Source: Nothopassalora personata
Lineage: Eukaryota > Ascomycota > Dothideomycetes > Mycosphaerellales > Mycosphaerellaceae
Assembly: GCA_033816765.1 (NCBI GenBank)
Contig: CM066296.1
Coordinates: 2,356,001-2,420,000 of the forward strand
Direction of reading: 5' to 3'
Length of the DNA: 64,000 bases
Under the pieces are notes generated by a model. It made no database searches and was not told the origin of the DNA. It was given only the letters and a program-made list of their open reading frames with translations. Of the stretch, positions 33,709 through 45,406 are shown piece by piece (positions within the stretch are counted from its first letter, which is position 1; the number at the start of each line of letters is the position of its first letter). The translations under genes and the position numbers were made by a program.

Positions 33709-33891
33709 AGGGCAGGAGGCATAAGTTTCTACATCTTCTCTTTTTTCCTTGACTTCTTTCCTTCACTCACAACACATCACAAGTCTTTGTTCCGCTTCGT
33801 GCCTTCCACTACTCCTCAGAAAGTCTTTTTACATCTTTGCGCAGGCGCATACCATTCCACCACGACCTCGAAGCCACCACGGCACGAAGCG

Positions 33892-35052
33892 ATGTCTTTC
33901 GCAACACCACCAAAAGGCGCAGGCGCCTTCAGCAACACCCCGGCCTCCATGGCACCATCCTCCTCCTCCTCCGCCACCCCAGGCAGGGACCCTGTCTACG
34001 GTAGCATGGCAGGTGACGGCGCGCTCGCTGTCACAAGCAGCGTGCAGGCTTTCCTGTCTGCCAACGGCATTCACGCCGCCGTTGTCTCCCTCTTCACGGC
34101 AGAAGAGCTTCTCGCCAATGCTCTTGAGCAACAGCGCGAGCTTGGCCTCGACCAACCACCACCAGCCGTACCGCCATCCGTGGCTCCCTCTCCTCCGAGC
34201 TCGGCCGTCCGCGAGGAGGCGCCGCGTCGTGCAGAGGTGATCTCAGGCACCATACCATATGGCAGCCTCCCGTCCTTCCAGAAGAGGAAGAGAGACGACG
34301 ACCACGAAGATGATGGCGACTACGCCGTCACGAAGAAGCAGCGCACCAAGAAGCCTGCACCGCCACCCGCCACCACCACCACCACCACCACCACCAACAG
34401 CAAGGCCAAGAAGGCCATCACCAAGAAGACTGCACCACCACCACCACCTCAGCCAAAGGTAAAGGACATTTCATACGACGTACCAGCCATTGCCATGAAC
34501 GAACTCGACTGGAGCGAGGCACCAGCAAAAACTACCGACCTCACCACCACCTTTCCGCCGGCAGCACTCACACCAGCAGAGGACGCTGTCTGCAACTACA
34601 TCACACAGAAGCACATCAACTGGCTCCAAGGTCACGTCGAGTACATTTCCTTCCGCCTCGCCGCCGTCACTGTCATGCTCCACCGCGCCGACTACACCAC
34701 CGAAGCCATGCAGATCGGCCAATTCACCGTCGACCTCCTCGGCCCAGCCATCTACAAGATCGCCCTCCAACTCTTCCTCAAGCAGACCGACGACCACGAC
34801 GTCTGGCTCCACGCAGAGATGGCCATTGCCGACGTCGTCTACTACCTCCGTGGCGGTGAGAAGAAGGCCACACGCGGCGACCTCTTCGAGGAGAGCGAGA
34901 AGCTACGCTTGATGGCACGAGATATGGGCATGCTCCATGGCATCCTGGGCGAGATGACATGGACAGAGAAGCGAGGCGTCGCTATCCAGCAGCAGATCGA
35001 GAAGGGACAGTGGCAACCACCAAGTGACGATGAGATGCTTGAAGAGCTTTGA
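33892..35052 (+). CDS. Hypothetical nuclear protein with conserved helical C-terminus
   Basis: ATG 33,892 gives 386 residues; the longer frame upstream has no ATG. The N-terminal half is low-complexity: Ser/Pro/Ala-rich, then a nuclear localisation-like stretch (QKRKRDDDHEDDGDYAVTKK) and a run of eight Thr coded by ACC repeats (about 34,370-34,400). The C-terminal half (about residues 220-370) is a compact, probably helical domain: TPAEDAVCNYITQKHINWLQ, then HVEYISFRLAAVTVMLHRAD and LFLKQTDDHDVWLHAEMAIA. I do not recognise the family. The helical region keeps normal amino-acid variety, so it is likely a true domain. Its upstream region holds the ACAATAGC array. Confidence 0.7.
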   Translation: MSFATPPKGAGAFSNTPASMAPSSSSSATPGRDPVYGSMAGDGALAVTSSVQAFLSANGIHAAVVSLFTAEELLANALEQQRELGLDQPPPAVPPSVAPSPPSSAVREEAPRRAEVISGTIPYGSLPSFQKRKRDDDHEDDGDYAVTKKQRTKKPAPPPATTTTTTTTNSKAKKAITKKTAPPPPPQPKVKDISYDVPAIAMNELDWSEAPAKTTDLTTTFPPAALTPAEDAVCNYITQKHINWLQGHVEYISFRLAAVTVMLHRADYTTEAMQIGQFTVDLLGPAIYKIALQLFLKQTDDHDVWLHAEMAIADVVYYLRGGEKKATRGDLFEESEKLRLMARDMGMLHGILGEMTWTEKRGVAIQQQIEKGQWQPPSDDEMLEEL

Positions 35053-36240
35053 AGGCGTTACTACGACGACTACGTAATTGTATGAGGTGACAGAGATGAG
35101 AGATGATTGCATGGTACGAGATGAGAGAAGGAGATGACTGCATTGCATGAGGCGTTCTGTGCGCAGAACATGCTACCACTACGATTTTACTGATGCGTTC
35201 TGAGCGAGAGAGATACGGCTGTGCTGCCAAAGAGCCTTGCTTCACGTCGAAGCGACGCTGCGAGACACATGCATTGAACGAATGACTTTTGCTGCTGAAC
35301 TGTGTCTCACTTTTCACTTACTTTTCTCAATCTTCTCTCCTTGTCATCGAAGCGGAGAGCGCGTGCATGATACTCCACAGCGCAGAAAATCTAAGCAGCT
35401 ACACGATTCCACCCGATCACGAATCCACCCGCGACCCGACACTGTCCTCGAGAGCGTCCACCGGTCGGTCGTCGCCAGCGCAAGCCCAAGCTCACGGCTG
35501 GTAGTGATCGAAAGATCTTAGCTGGACCGCGCTCGTGATACTGCTGAGCATGTGAATCCCACGCTACCGAGCAGTTCATAGCACGCACATGAAGGGCCCT
35601 TAGATTGATCACATGCTGATCATGCTCCCGGCAAACGCCGCGAAGGTCCTCTGCTCTGCCCCATCGATACATCATGAATCGTCTTTTCACACTCTGCCGA
35701 GACGTCTCTTGCTCCCACGGTACCTCATGCTCACATCGTTTCCATTAATCCATTTCCACTGCTAAAGGGCACCTCATCCGCCTTACACGGCGCATTCACC
35801 TCCTGCATTTCCCCACTCTGGAAAAACGCCCGTACCGCTTCCATAGTACTCTGGCTCGCGGAGCGAACTTTCACCAGATGTGTCGTCACTCGTCATACAC
35901 TAAAGCCGTGGTATGAGGGCTTGGGTTGGCCTTGACGGCCCTGTAAGCTCCGTCAATGCGATCGGCAATGGCGTTCTTGCAGCGTGCTAGCGTGTATCGT
36001 CAAGATAGTTGGCCATCATATAGAATTTGATCATGTCCTTGACTGCTGAGTCGACCAGGGTCCTTGAGATTTACTTCCAACCGAGAATACTGCCCGTTGT
36101 GTATGGCGCTCGGCAAAAATCCTAGCACAAATCGGCTACGCACGCTGTGCAAGGTCTTTGTCCAAGAGTCTCCCACGAAACGTGCCACAGTACGCTTTCA
36201 GTAATCACTTTCTATTTGTCATTCCATAATAACGGCGAAG
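35053..36240. other. Intergenic region
   Basis: 3' side of the unknown nuclear gene. No supported gene or repeat; open frames are shadows or random. Confidence 0.4.
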
Positions 36241-37250
36241 CTCGACATCCGGAATTCCGAAAATGCGAGAGTCTGTTGCAAAAGGCGACGCCACCCTAAG
36301 CTAAAGTCAGAGTGGCAATATATACCTCCAACAGAGTCGTCGAGAAATGGAGATAGCGTGATCATCCTCTCCTTCGTAACTAAAACGAATTGCCATCCGC
36401 TTGAGCTTGAGCAATCTGACCAGCAGTGGTAGGGCTGACCAAGGGCGAGCACTCTGAAAAAACATCCGCGTCAGCGACTGTGCAAACACTTACCATATGT
36501 GCGACTGCATCGAGACTCGTCAACGCCAAAGCATCCTGCAACTGACCGAGCAGCCATGCCAGGCCATCCAGCCAGCCAGTGGAATTCGCGAAAGTCGTAA
36601 AGACGTACTCGGCGGTAGCATAATTCGGAGCGGCTCAAGCAAGGATCGCGATCGAAATGACCACAAAGTCGGCAATGGACCATATCAACGCGACCTGGTT
36701 GACCATCGGCAAAATTTTGTTGCCAAAGGCATTGATCGCAAAGGTAATCAGCGTCACACCAATATACATCAAGAACTGATGCCATCTCTGTGGTTCATGA
36801 ATCGGATGCTTCAACTGCACAATGTACAAAATAGGCGAAGACTCGATAACACTATTCATTGCCACCAAAGCCACCATTCCGGCCAGGTTGACCAAGCCCG
36901 CCACCCAGCTGAGACAATCTCTAAGGGAGGGATTTGTCATGACAGCGACCCAATGATATTTTTCGCCTTCTGTTGTATATGCGGAGAGCAACTCAGCCAT
37001 AGAAGCTGCGAGCTGAGGTTGCATATTCCGGCCGTGATGAAACCCCAAAGCACTGCAGTCGGTCCTCCCGAAGGCAGTGCAAAGGACAGTCCAACTCCTA
37101 GTGCTGCCCATGAATTCAAGATCGCGAACAAGAGACCAAGCATGGACCATTTGAGAACTGTGGTTGGAAGGACTGTGCATGGCCGAGCTCAGCGAGCTGG
37201 AGGTGGTCGCCGAGGTCTGGTTTGAACATGAGGTTGGATTGATTTAGGTA
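36240..37250 (-). pseudogene. Amino-acid/GABA permease (APC) pseudogene
   Basis: On the minus strand the pieces, in changing frames, spell an APC-family amino-acid transporter: LQLAELGHAQSFQPQFS, MLGLLFAILNSWAALGVGLS, FALPSGGPTAVLWGFITAGI, AASMAELLSAYTTEGEKYHW, VAVMTNPSLRDCLSW, HQFLMYIGVTLITFAINAFG and STGWLDGMAWLLGQLQDALAL. Frameshifts near 37,150 and 37,000, a TGA after SIAILA and loss of the C-terminal half make it non-functional. Intact members have about 12 membrane spans and import amino acids or GABA. Confidence 0.75.
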
Positions 37251-37299
37251 CGCTGATCTAAAGAGGAATGTTTTGAAGTGACGTGCCTAAGCGTGTTAT

Positions 37300-37752
37300 T
37301 ACCTAGATCCCAATGCAAGCATGATTAGCCTCCACCCCTCACTGGGAGGGATCTTTGATGTGCATGCCGAGAATGGCTAGCGCTCTGAACTGGTTGACTG
37401 GGGTGTGCAAGATGTCTGTTGACAGTGATGAGAGCTTGAGAGTGATCTTGTTGACTCGCGACAATGGCTGTGTAGCAAGCTATTTGTACCGAGCTTCTTC
37501 TCCGGCGAGTTGCGGTAGTCGGTACTCCACATGGAGCCCTTCGTGCTTGTTCAGCCTGTCCACTGCTGCCCTCTCGAAAAAGAGCCAGCAGGCTTGTTCT
37601 TCAGTATACTCCTGCGGCATTTCAAGTGTATTTGATTCGAGACTCCACGGCTTGTCCGATTGTGACTTGTGCATGGCATTTCTCAAAGCTTGGCGAGATC
37701 ACCTGATATCAATCGCCATTGTCTGCAATGCTGTTGCTGTCTCATTCACCAT
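37300..37752 (-). pseudogene. Unrecognised coding relic
   Basis: From an ATG at 37,752 (minus) the frame reads MVNETATALQTMAIDIR, a stop, then RNAMHKSQSDKPWSLESNTL, QEYTEEQACWLFFERAAVDR and HEGLHVEYRLPQLAGEEARY. A TAG follows where Gln would fit, then LATQPLSRVNKITLKL. Composition is convincingly protein-like. I cannot name the family. The stops suggest a pseudogene, though an intron could remove the first one. Confidence 0.4.
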
Positions 37753-38911
37753 TTTCGGTCGTTGGATATATGTCGTCTGGGTAAGTCGGATCCCTGGGTC
37801 TTGGGTAGCGGGAGACTGGATCGTATAGCTTGGTTGTGATTGACGCTGTGACTGTCACCTTTCATGGCTACCATCGAGAGGAACGTGGGACAGATCGTAG
37901 CTTCTCGACATTGCTCAGATATAGCAAAGGCCTCTTGTGGTCTCTTGAAGGGCCGATGCGAGGTGGATATTTGTGCGCTGAGAATGGTTTGCTGTGGATT
38001 CATGCGTTCGGGGAGGTTGCTGCTGCAGCAGAAGTGGACTTGAGGCGACCTTGATCATCCTATGCCATCGCAAGCCTGCCGATACTCCTTCCTGTGGCTG
38101 ATAATGCACTCTATTGTTCGTGTAGCACTTGTCTCTTCGTACGCTGGTGTCAGGCTGGGTGAAACACAACAGAGTCTCTGCTTCGCCACAGCCTTGCGAC
38201 CTGCCAGTAAGGACCGAAGCGACAGAAGTCCTCACTCGACAGATCATAGTGGCATCCAGAACGATAGTACCATTGCATCAAATCACCGTGAGCCATCCCC
38301 AACGGTGCTTGCGTTTGATTGACTCAAGACGCGAGGTGACAGCAACGCACATCACGAACTTGCCCAAGAACCAAATGCCAACGGTAAGAACCCCAAGATC
38401 AACCTTGTGCTTGAAGCAAGTGCGGCACTTCTATGCTACCACCTGGGAGCCACTGCACCATGAGACAGCTGACTCACCAGCCTTTCAGATCCTCTGTATC
38501 CCGCTCGGCCAGGCCCCGGGGTCAGCCTGATGTGGATAGCGCTGCTTTCTCTGAGCAGACCCGCGCCAGTTCGATCAATAGGGAGCAGCCGAGCAGGAAC
38601 ACTCAGGCCCATGGTCAATGCGCAAGACGCAGAAATATACCTTCTCTTTGTTTTGTTTTCCTTTCTTCCTTCCTTCATCACACATTCAGGTACGTTTTTT
38701 CTGGCACATCGTGCTTGACTCCACGTAACCCCCAGCACCTTCTTCGACATCACACGACTCCCATCGCTTGCATACCTCAGCTTCACCGGATCTTATCCCG
38801 CCACTGATAACCTCGTCGTCGATTACCACTTTCGGTCACGATGATCACGTGCTGACATGCATCACGTGTAGATCTTCAGACACACCAAGCAAACCGAACG
38901 AACGAAACACA
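37753..38911. other. Intergenic region
   Basis: Several medium-length frames, none coding-like. The final 250 bp are CT/CA-rich and could be the promoter and leader of the next gene. Confidence 0.35.
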
Positions 38912-39700
38912 ATGCAATTCAGACATAATATCAACGCCGCCACCCCGACTGCAGTGCCCCCACACTTGCCGATCGGATCGTGGTTCCTCAAGGCCTGGAC
39001 TTGGTTCACCGAGTCGAAAGCACCCATCACGAACGACAAGCCCGCCATTTCGGAGGCGGCCAAGGACGACAAGCCCACCATATCGGAGGTGGTCAACGAC
39101 GAGCGAGCGGTCCCCGAGACCACCGTCCCAGTGCAGTCAATGCTGACGATCGAAGCATTGGACGGTCCCCAGAACAGAATCGAAACGAACGATGAGACCA
39201 ACGACGCGTGGTAGCACCACTACTCCGACGACTCATCCGACCTTTCGTGCCTGAGTCTGGACGACCGATTGACCTTCGAACTCTGCGAAGTGCACTGCCC
39301 ATGCGCTCTGGACCTCGAAGATCTCTGCCTTCCTCATCTCGAAGAGGACGCGACCAACATCACGGACGAACAGAAAGCCTGGTCTGACGCATGGATCTCG
39401 TATGTCTATGCGGACACCGACCTTCTGAGCGACCTGGAGCTGGACGACTTGGACGAAGCGAACATCGATGCAAACTGGACCAGAGACAAAGTTTACTCTT
39501 GGGAAGGACAGTGGCTTCCTGGATTATCCTGGGAGGGACTCGACGACCCTACGTTATGGCCGGGTCCTGCTGAACGTGGACGCGAACAAGCTTGCTTCCT
39601 GGAGTCTGGAGTGCGACGTAGGCAGGGTCATGCTCGGGGCATGGACCGTAAGTCCTATCTGGATTACGACTGGATGGCGGGGATCGTTGGAAGGATATAA
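38912..39700 (+). pseudogene. Acidic hypothetical gene interrupted by one in-frame TAG
   Basis: ATG 38,912 opens a frame running to 39,700 (263 codons) with a single stop, TAG at 39,212-39,214, between ETNDETNDAW and HHYSDDSSDLSCLSLDDRL. Both halves are coding-like with the same composition: acidic, Trp-rich (GSWFLKAWTWFTES before; AWSDAWISYVYADTDLLSDL after). A near repeat of SEAAKDDKPTISE and PAISEAAK-type units lies at residues 45-65. CAG-to-TAG is the simplest cause. A 45-nt in-frame GT-AG segment spans the TAG but lacks a branch site and is very short for an intron. After about 39,545 the alternative +1 frame looks equally plausible, so the 3' end may also be shifted. No family recognised. 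Confidence 0.45.
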
Positions 39701-41058
39701 AGCATACAAAATGTTGTTGCCGAGAGAGTGGGGGCTCTTGAGGATGGCATGACACCAAAAAAAGTTGAAAACCAAGGCAGAGCCGCAGCGACGGACGAAA
39801 ATCAATGGAGGCAAAAAACAGCTCAGCGAACGACGGGGGAGCGACGTCATTTCTTTTGTAAAGACAGCCGAGCGGCGCCTGGATTGATCACCAGGTAACA
39901 GAGGCACCTAAGACCGACTCAAGATTTCTTTCTTGCGAATGATCCTGGAGCCTGGAACCAGTGGTAGTACAACCACTTGGCTGGAGGCCGGAGGCTGGAG
40001 GCTGGAGGCTGGAGTCGGAAGCCTGGACGAGTCGACTTATGGTGGCAAAGCCATAAGCTGGATGGTGTGCTCGTCGCTGGATCGGACTGGCCTGACGATG
40101 CACACCTCTCGTTGGTCTGGTACTCACGGTACCTTTCCGCGGGAGCCGCACGATAGTCTGTCGCTTTCACGTAGCGTGCGGCGTCAGTACCAATGACTCC
40201 ACACCGGGTGGACGAGGGAAGCCAGGAGCAGACCATCCGCTGTTCTCGAAGCAGGTTTTGTGTGCGTCATCCTCGCCATCCTTTGATAATGAGCATTTGC
40301 TGACTTCTTCCGCATGATGCTTCAATATCTTCGCTTCCGAAAAGACTTCAGCAAAGGCAAGATAAATGTTGGCAAGGCAGCAAAGTTGATGTGGTCGTGC
40401 ATGGAGGTGGCGGCTGCCGGTGGTGCTTGGGGCATGAGCAGATGCCGACAATAGCGGATTAGATTTGGTCGTCGGGCAGATAGTGTACATAGCTACGCGA
40501 GAACATCACAGAGTGTTCATTACGTTTGTCATGAACCATGCACTGCTCCTGGCTGTGACCGCCCCGTTGATGCTCGCCGCGTTTGTGATAGCTGATTGCG
40601 CTCTTAAGATGGATGAGATATCAAGAGCCATGCCCTGATGGAAGTCATGCGTCCGGGATCGATACCCCAAGGCTCTTCAAATCATGGTGTTGCTGCTCTC
40701 GGAGCTGATGATGCCCGCGAGATTCGCACTCCATTCCGCGCTGTGGTCCCAAGGCACGCCAGCGCTGTCAGGAAATGCGATTTGCGTAGTGGTCAGTGCT
40801 ATTCTGCGCGGCGCGTGCTGCGCTTGGTGAGGATGATATCGTGCGGAGTCGAAAGATAGATGGCGCGCGACAAGGTGAGGTCGCGATGGCGCATTTGATT
40901 TTGGAGAAAGGTCCGAGCTTCCGCCGAAGTGAATGCCTGAGGCGAAACCACGAGTCAATGACGACACACTCAACGGCAACAACGAACAATGACATCCAGT
41001 GCACAACATCACGAGCAAAACAAGCTCTACCTGTAGACCATTGCACAATAGTAAGTGA
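39701..41058. other. Intergenic region with a short minisatellite
   Basis: At about 39,981-40,015 the 7-bp unit GGAGGCT/GGAGGCC is repeated four to five times. No gene is supported in this stretch on either strand. Confidence 0.45.
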
Positions 41059-41799
41059 ATGACTTTCGATACTTTCATCGTGTCTTCCACCATGCCCTCA
41101 GCCTCAGAACTCCGCCAAACAGCAGTACAGCCACTGGACCCAAATGTACCACAGACATACGAGATCCGGCACCGCCAGCAAGCAGAACAGCCTGCCAATG
41201 CCTCCCAACGGCCCTCAGAAGCAACCAGCGCCCCTTGGAACGAAGACTACGAACCCCGTCCCGAACAGTCTCTCAGACTCACCGCCGACCGCCAACACAT
41301 CCTCGACTCCATCCTCCGCCTCTACAGCGGCTCCGGCACGCACGATAAAGATGCCACCGGCGCCCAGGACATGCGTGTCTACGCTCAGAAAGCTGTGTAC
41401 GACGACATAGCATCCTACTGCGACACGCGGTACAAAATCGCTGGGCAGTGGTACGGCATTCCCGCAGTCATGAAGTCTTCTGCCACAAAGGCTGTCGAAG
41501 TGGTGCAGTCCTCAGAAGCGGATCCTGCGAAGAACGAGCCCGCTGCTATCGTCTTCAAGATGAAGCGGGATTGGACACCTAGACTGATGCTAGGGAAGAC
41601 GTTTGAGGTGAATCATTTTGTTACGTTGTCGCTGGAGAAGGCCGTGGAGGAGGATGGAGAGGGACCAGCGGAGAGGGTCAAGTATCATAAGGATCAGTGG
41701 AATGAGAAGGAGTATGAACACGATGGGTTTGGGAAAGTTATGAAGACGGTTAATGGTGATTATGCTACGATTGGGACGAGGCCGCCGAAGGATTTGTAA
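41059..41799 (+). CDS. NTF2/SnoaL-like hypothetical protein
   Basis: Single exon, 246 residues from ATG 41,059. A second in-frame ATG at 41,092 (MPSASELRQTAV) sits in a better CACCATG context and may be the true start (235 residues). A disordered N-terminus leads into RLTADRQHILDSILRLYSGS, DMRVYAQKAVYDDIASYCDT and RYKIAGQWYGIPAVMKSS. These look like the helices and first strands of an NTF2-like fold, followed by strands such as IVFKMKRDWTPRLMLGKTF and VNHFVTLSLE. Proteins of this type are common uncharacterised genes in filamentous fungi. Fold assignment is by eye; catalytic activity is unknown. Confidence 0.7.
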   Translation: MTFDTFIVSSTMPSASELRQTAVQPLDPNVPQTYEIRHRQQAEQPANASQRPSEATSAPWNEDYEPRPEQSLRLTADRQHILDSILRLYSGSGTHDKDATGAQDMRVYAQKAVYDDIASYCDTRYKIAGQWYGIPAVMKSSATKAVEVVQSSEADPAKNEPAAIVFKMKRDWTPRLMLGKTFEVNHFVTLSLEKAVEEDGEGPAERVKYHKDQWNEKEYEHDGFGKVMKTVNGDYATIGTRPPKDL

Positions 41800-42159
41800 G
41801 ATGGTGTGTCTAGGGTGCGAAGTGATCTCAGTGCAGTAGACCAGAAAAGCTCGAAACTTTGCAGGTGAGGGATAGGAGGCTCTACGATTGACCAAATGAC
41901 AGTAGCGTTATGGACGAGACGATCCGGCGACATACAAGGAATGCGGTCACTGGTCGACCGAGAAACCTCGACAAAGCGACGCAGACGCACGGATTGTCCG
42001 TGCAGCCATGTGATCGTTTGAGTGTACAAGGATGTTACGATCTCAAGAACAACACGGCGTCATTCAATGGCACTGGCCTATTGTATCCTGTTTTGTGTAT
42101 GTAGCTGGTCTAAACCGTGAGTCGTCAGTCATGAACTCCTCAGCCTCTGGTGGCTCCGT
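41800..42159. other. Convergent intergenic region
   Basis: Lies between the 3' ends of the NTF2-like gene (+) and the GDPD gene (-). No feature other than expected terminators, which I cannot place. Confidence 0.4.
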
Positions 42160-43552
42160 CTACTTATAGATATTCTGCGGCCCCTTCAACCCAAAGCAGT
42201 TTGCAAAGTACGTGACTGAAGAAGCCCAATCAGTGAACAAGGCCTTGATCCCAATCTGATTCGCCAACACATTCAACAAATCATAATACTGTCCATCATA
42301 GCTGACAATATCCGCAATACTGCTGAAGTAGTACTCATCCCTCGCCTTAACAGTCGCAAGAGGACCACTGCGTTCATAAGTCCAGGCAATAATATCGAAC
42401 CCGGCAGCCTTGATAGCATTGGCGTAAGGGCTTGGAACGATAGTCTTATTATCCTTACCGCCAGGCTGGACAAGCATAGGGATCGATGGACCAATAATGT
42501 TCACACCAGCGGCGCGCACTTCGGTCAAGTTGCGAGTAGCGTTGGCGATATCCGCGGACGTGTCGTACTCCTGCAGAAAGATAGCTTGCTTTCCGAAGTT
42601 GTGGTCGTTCTTGAGCCAGTAGAGGATATCATCGTACAAGAAAGATTGCGGCCAGATGCGGTCGTAGGAGATTCCCTTCTTCTTGAATGCATCGACGAAG
42701 TCTTGGGCATATTGCTGCTGAGTGTATCCATTGAAAGGCATTGGGACATATGGAAGTGGTGGCGTCTTGAGCTCAGGGGTGAAGTTTCGTTGAACTGGTA
42801 CGGCTTCTACTAGGTCGATATACTCGTTCAGGGTCAAGACTTTGCCGCATGTGTCGTATAGTTCTGTGCGCCAGCTGGGAGCGGTGCCGAGGTAGTCTTT
42901 GGGGTTCTTGGCTGAGGCGTTGAACCCGTCTTGCTTGCCGCAGAGGGTGCCGTATTCGGCGATTGTGATGTCGGAGGTGCAGCAGACCGCGTTGGCTGGG
43001 GAGGTGGCGTTGGCGGGTGTGAAGGGGACAACACATTTCTTGGCGAGTTCTGGACGGGTGAGAATGTCGGTCGTTGTATGAAGATCACAGAGAGAGTGGC
43101 GGCAGACGAGACCTCGGTCTTTGGTGAAGGAGACGTCGCACTCTAGGATGCCGGCACCCATGCGAGCGCCAGCGTCCTCAGATTGGGCGGACTCTTCTGG
43201 GAATTGGAGTGTGCCTCCGCCACGGTGGCCGAAGGTGAAGCCGGTGACTGAGAAGTCAAGGTTCTTGCAGGAGCTCAGCTTGGTTTTCAAGGCACTGTCG
43301 GTCATGTTGTTGACCAGGTAGTACGGGCGTGGACCGAGTGAAACGACGTATTTCTCCGGTAGCTGTTGGCTACCGGTCCCATTCGCTGGCTTGCTGAAGG
43401 GTCATCAGTGAGGTTGATGCCGATCATGAAAGAGGCAATGCTCACCCTCCGTACCCACCGTAGCTTCCATATGGTCCATAACTTCCATAGCCCCCAGGCG
43501 CGGCTTTAGCAGTAGCCAGCAGTGCCGCCGTGAAGAGAGCGAATGAGGACAT
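42160..43552 (-). CDS. Secreted glycerophosphodiester phosphodiesterase family protein
   Basis: Exon 1 43,552-43,446, intron 43,445-43,394 (52 bp), exon 2 43,393-42,160; 446 residues. The first 18 residues (MSSFALFTAALLATAKAA) form a signal peptide, followed by a Gly/Tyr-rich linker and many N-x-S/T sites, so it is an extracellular protein. GDPD hallmarks are visible: FGHRGGG (catalytic HRG), ILECDVSFTKD (E-x-D metal ligands), and CRHSLCDLHTTTD supplying the second His. Cys pairs (VCCTSD, GTLCGKQ, DTCGKVL, SSCKN) fit disulfides. The enzyme would hydrolyse glycerophosphodiesters or related polyol phosphodiesters for phosphate or glycerol scavenging. Family members are typically 350-450 residues. 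Substrate not predictable. Confidence 0.87.
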
Positions 43553-44426
43553 GATCTCTATGTATCAACTTACAGTAGAAGCTCGGAGTAGTGTCCAGGC
43601 AGTGGCAAGACCATCATTGAAGCACCTGCAGAATCACGGATTATATGTGTTTGGGACACGCCCCAGATTTGCAGAAAACGTGGTAGATATCCGAATTGGG
43701 CCTTCTTGAGCCGTGGTCGATCCTGTTAATGCACAAGAACCGACCAGTCCCAAGCACGTGCATACGTTGAGACATTTTCAGTAGTTCAGTTCAAGGTGTG
43801 GCAGAGGCTAGCTTCATGCCAAATCCGTCTGATGACGTATGCGAGACATTTAATCGCTGATGCTGAGACGCCCGTAACCGTGCTGCCGGTGGACCCATGA
43901 CCGAGGACTCGTAACGTTGTGCCAGCTTGTAGAATGCGGATTTATACAAGCCTTCGGAGTGCGAAGTCGCGATGGAATTCGAGTAATCCGAACGCAGGGA
44001 AGATAGAAGGGGGGGCAGGTCGAGGCTTGAGCGACGCTTGGCTGCAAGTCCGGGTACATGATCAGCAGGAATCCTCCTGGTGGAGCTGCTGATTGCAGGC
44101 GATGAGCTTGATTGTGATCCGTGGTATCTCATGTTGGTTCAAGATCTATGTGAACGCTGTGAGTTGAGTAGCCCGAGCTCGTGGAGAAGACAATGCCCGC
44201 ATATCAGTTGCACGGGCTTTGCCGGGCAGTGACAAATATGTTGTCAGTGTAACCAACCGCAAACGGACGCCGTGAGCCCTCACATCGATGGCTGGCGTAT
44301 GCCGCGCTCACCAACATGCGAAAGAATCTCATTGAATCGACCTCATGTTCAGGCGAAAGCTTCCTCCTACCCATTAGTTCTCCCGTTCTTCGTTACGGGG
44401 TGCAGGCAGCACGTCGCGATAATCCT
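43553..44426. other. Intergenic region
   Basis: GDPD promoter and 3' side of the aldo-keto reductase gene. No coding feature is supported; the minus-strand frame 43,791-44,132 is not coding-like. Confidence 0.4.
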
Positions 44427-45406
44427 CTACTCATCATCGACGAAGAGCTTGGCCTTCTTGCCATCGTATGGCAAAAATGTACCATCGCAGACCTTGAAGC
44501 GGTCCTTGATCGAGCTGATGGTCTTGATCTCTTCGTCGTCGAGGCTCCAGCCATCAAGGGCAAAGTTGGCCTCAATGCGGTTCGGGCTGGTCGACTTGGG
44601 AATGACCGAGTATCCTCTGCTCAGACCCCACTGGAGGAGCACCTGCTGTACAGTCTTGCCCTTCTTCTCGGCAATCTTGGCGAGAGTGTCGTTCTTGTAC
44701 AGAGGCGAGTCGGTTGAGCCCAAGCAAGAGTATGCGGTGGTGTGGATGCCCTTGGAAGTGTTGTACTCAACGAGCTTGAAGGATGGGTAGCATGGGTGCA
44801 CCTCAACCTGGTTCACTGCTGGGGTGATCTTGAACGACGAATCGGCGAAGAGCTCTTCAAGGTGGTGCTTGGAGAAGTTGGATACACCAATGGCCTTGAC
44901 CTTTCCAGTTGCTGGGAGCTTCTGCATCTCAGCCCATGTCTTCTTGAAGTCCCAGTTCTCGAGAGCCTTCTTGCCACTTGCATCGCTTGGGTCGACTGGC
45001 TGTGGCCAGTGCATGAGGAAGAGGTCGAGGTAGTCGGTCCCCAGCCGCTTCAACGACTCATCGCAAGCCTCTGCGACACGGCCCTGGTCTGGGTTGTTGA
45101 GCTTTGTTGTCAAGAAGAACTGATCTCTTGGCACGCCTGATGCCTTCCAGCCAATTGCGACTTCCGCCTCGTTGCCGTATCCTGCTGCGGTATCGATGTG
45201 TCGGTAGCCGTGCTTGAGTGCTGCCTCAACAGCCTTCTCAACTTGGCCTGGCGGTGATTGCCAAGTTCCAAGGCCAATTGCGGGAATCTCAGCTCCAGTG
45301 TTGAGCTTGTAGGTGCGCCTGAAAATGATCGATTAGTTTGAGAGCTATCGCGGGGTATGGTTTCTGTGCCTACATACTTGGTGACTTGTGGGGATGCGGA
45401 TCCCAT
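44427..45406 (-). CDS. Aldo-keto reductase (glycerol dehydrogenase/GCY1-like)
   Basis: Exon 1 45,406-45,378 (29 bp), intron 45,377-45,319 (59 bp), exon 2 45,318-44,427; 306 residues, standard AKR length. The TIM-barrel tetrad is complete: Asp52 and Tyr57 in HIDTAAGYGNE, Lys82 in LTTKLNNP, His113 in LFLMHWPQP. GVSNFS and the cofactor site VIPKSTSPNRIEAN point to NADPH. It reduces carbonyls to alcohols, possibly glyceraldehyde or dihydroxyacetone to glycerol. The first exon codes only MGSASPQVT plus a split Lys. The promoter carries a short GTGGGGCAA minisatellite. There is no PTS1; the C-terminus is KAKLFVDDE, so it is cytosolic. Confidence 0.92.

Noticed and set aside
38768..38911. In-frame codons upstream of the chosen ATG at 38,912
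   Set aside because: The frame begins with TTG, not ATG; CT/CA-rich sequence fits a leader.
42773..43321. Overlapping ORFs on both strands within the GDPD gene
   Set aside because: Shadows of the clear 446-residue spliced GDPD frame.
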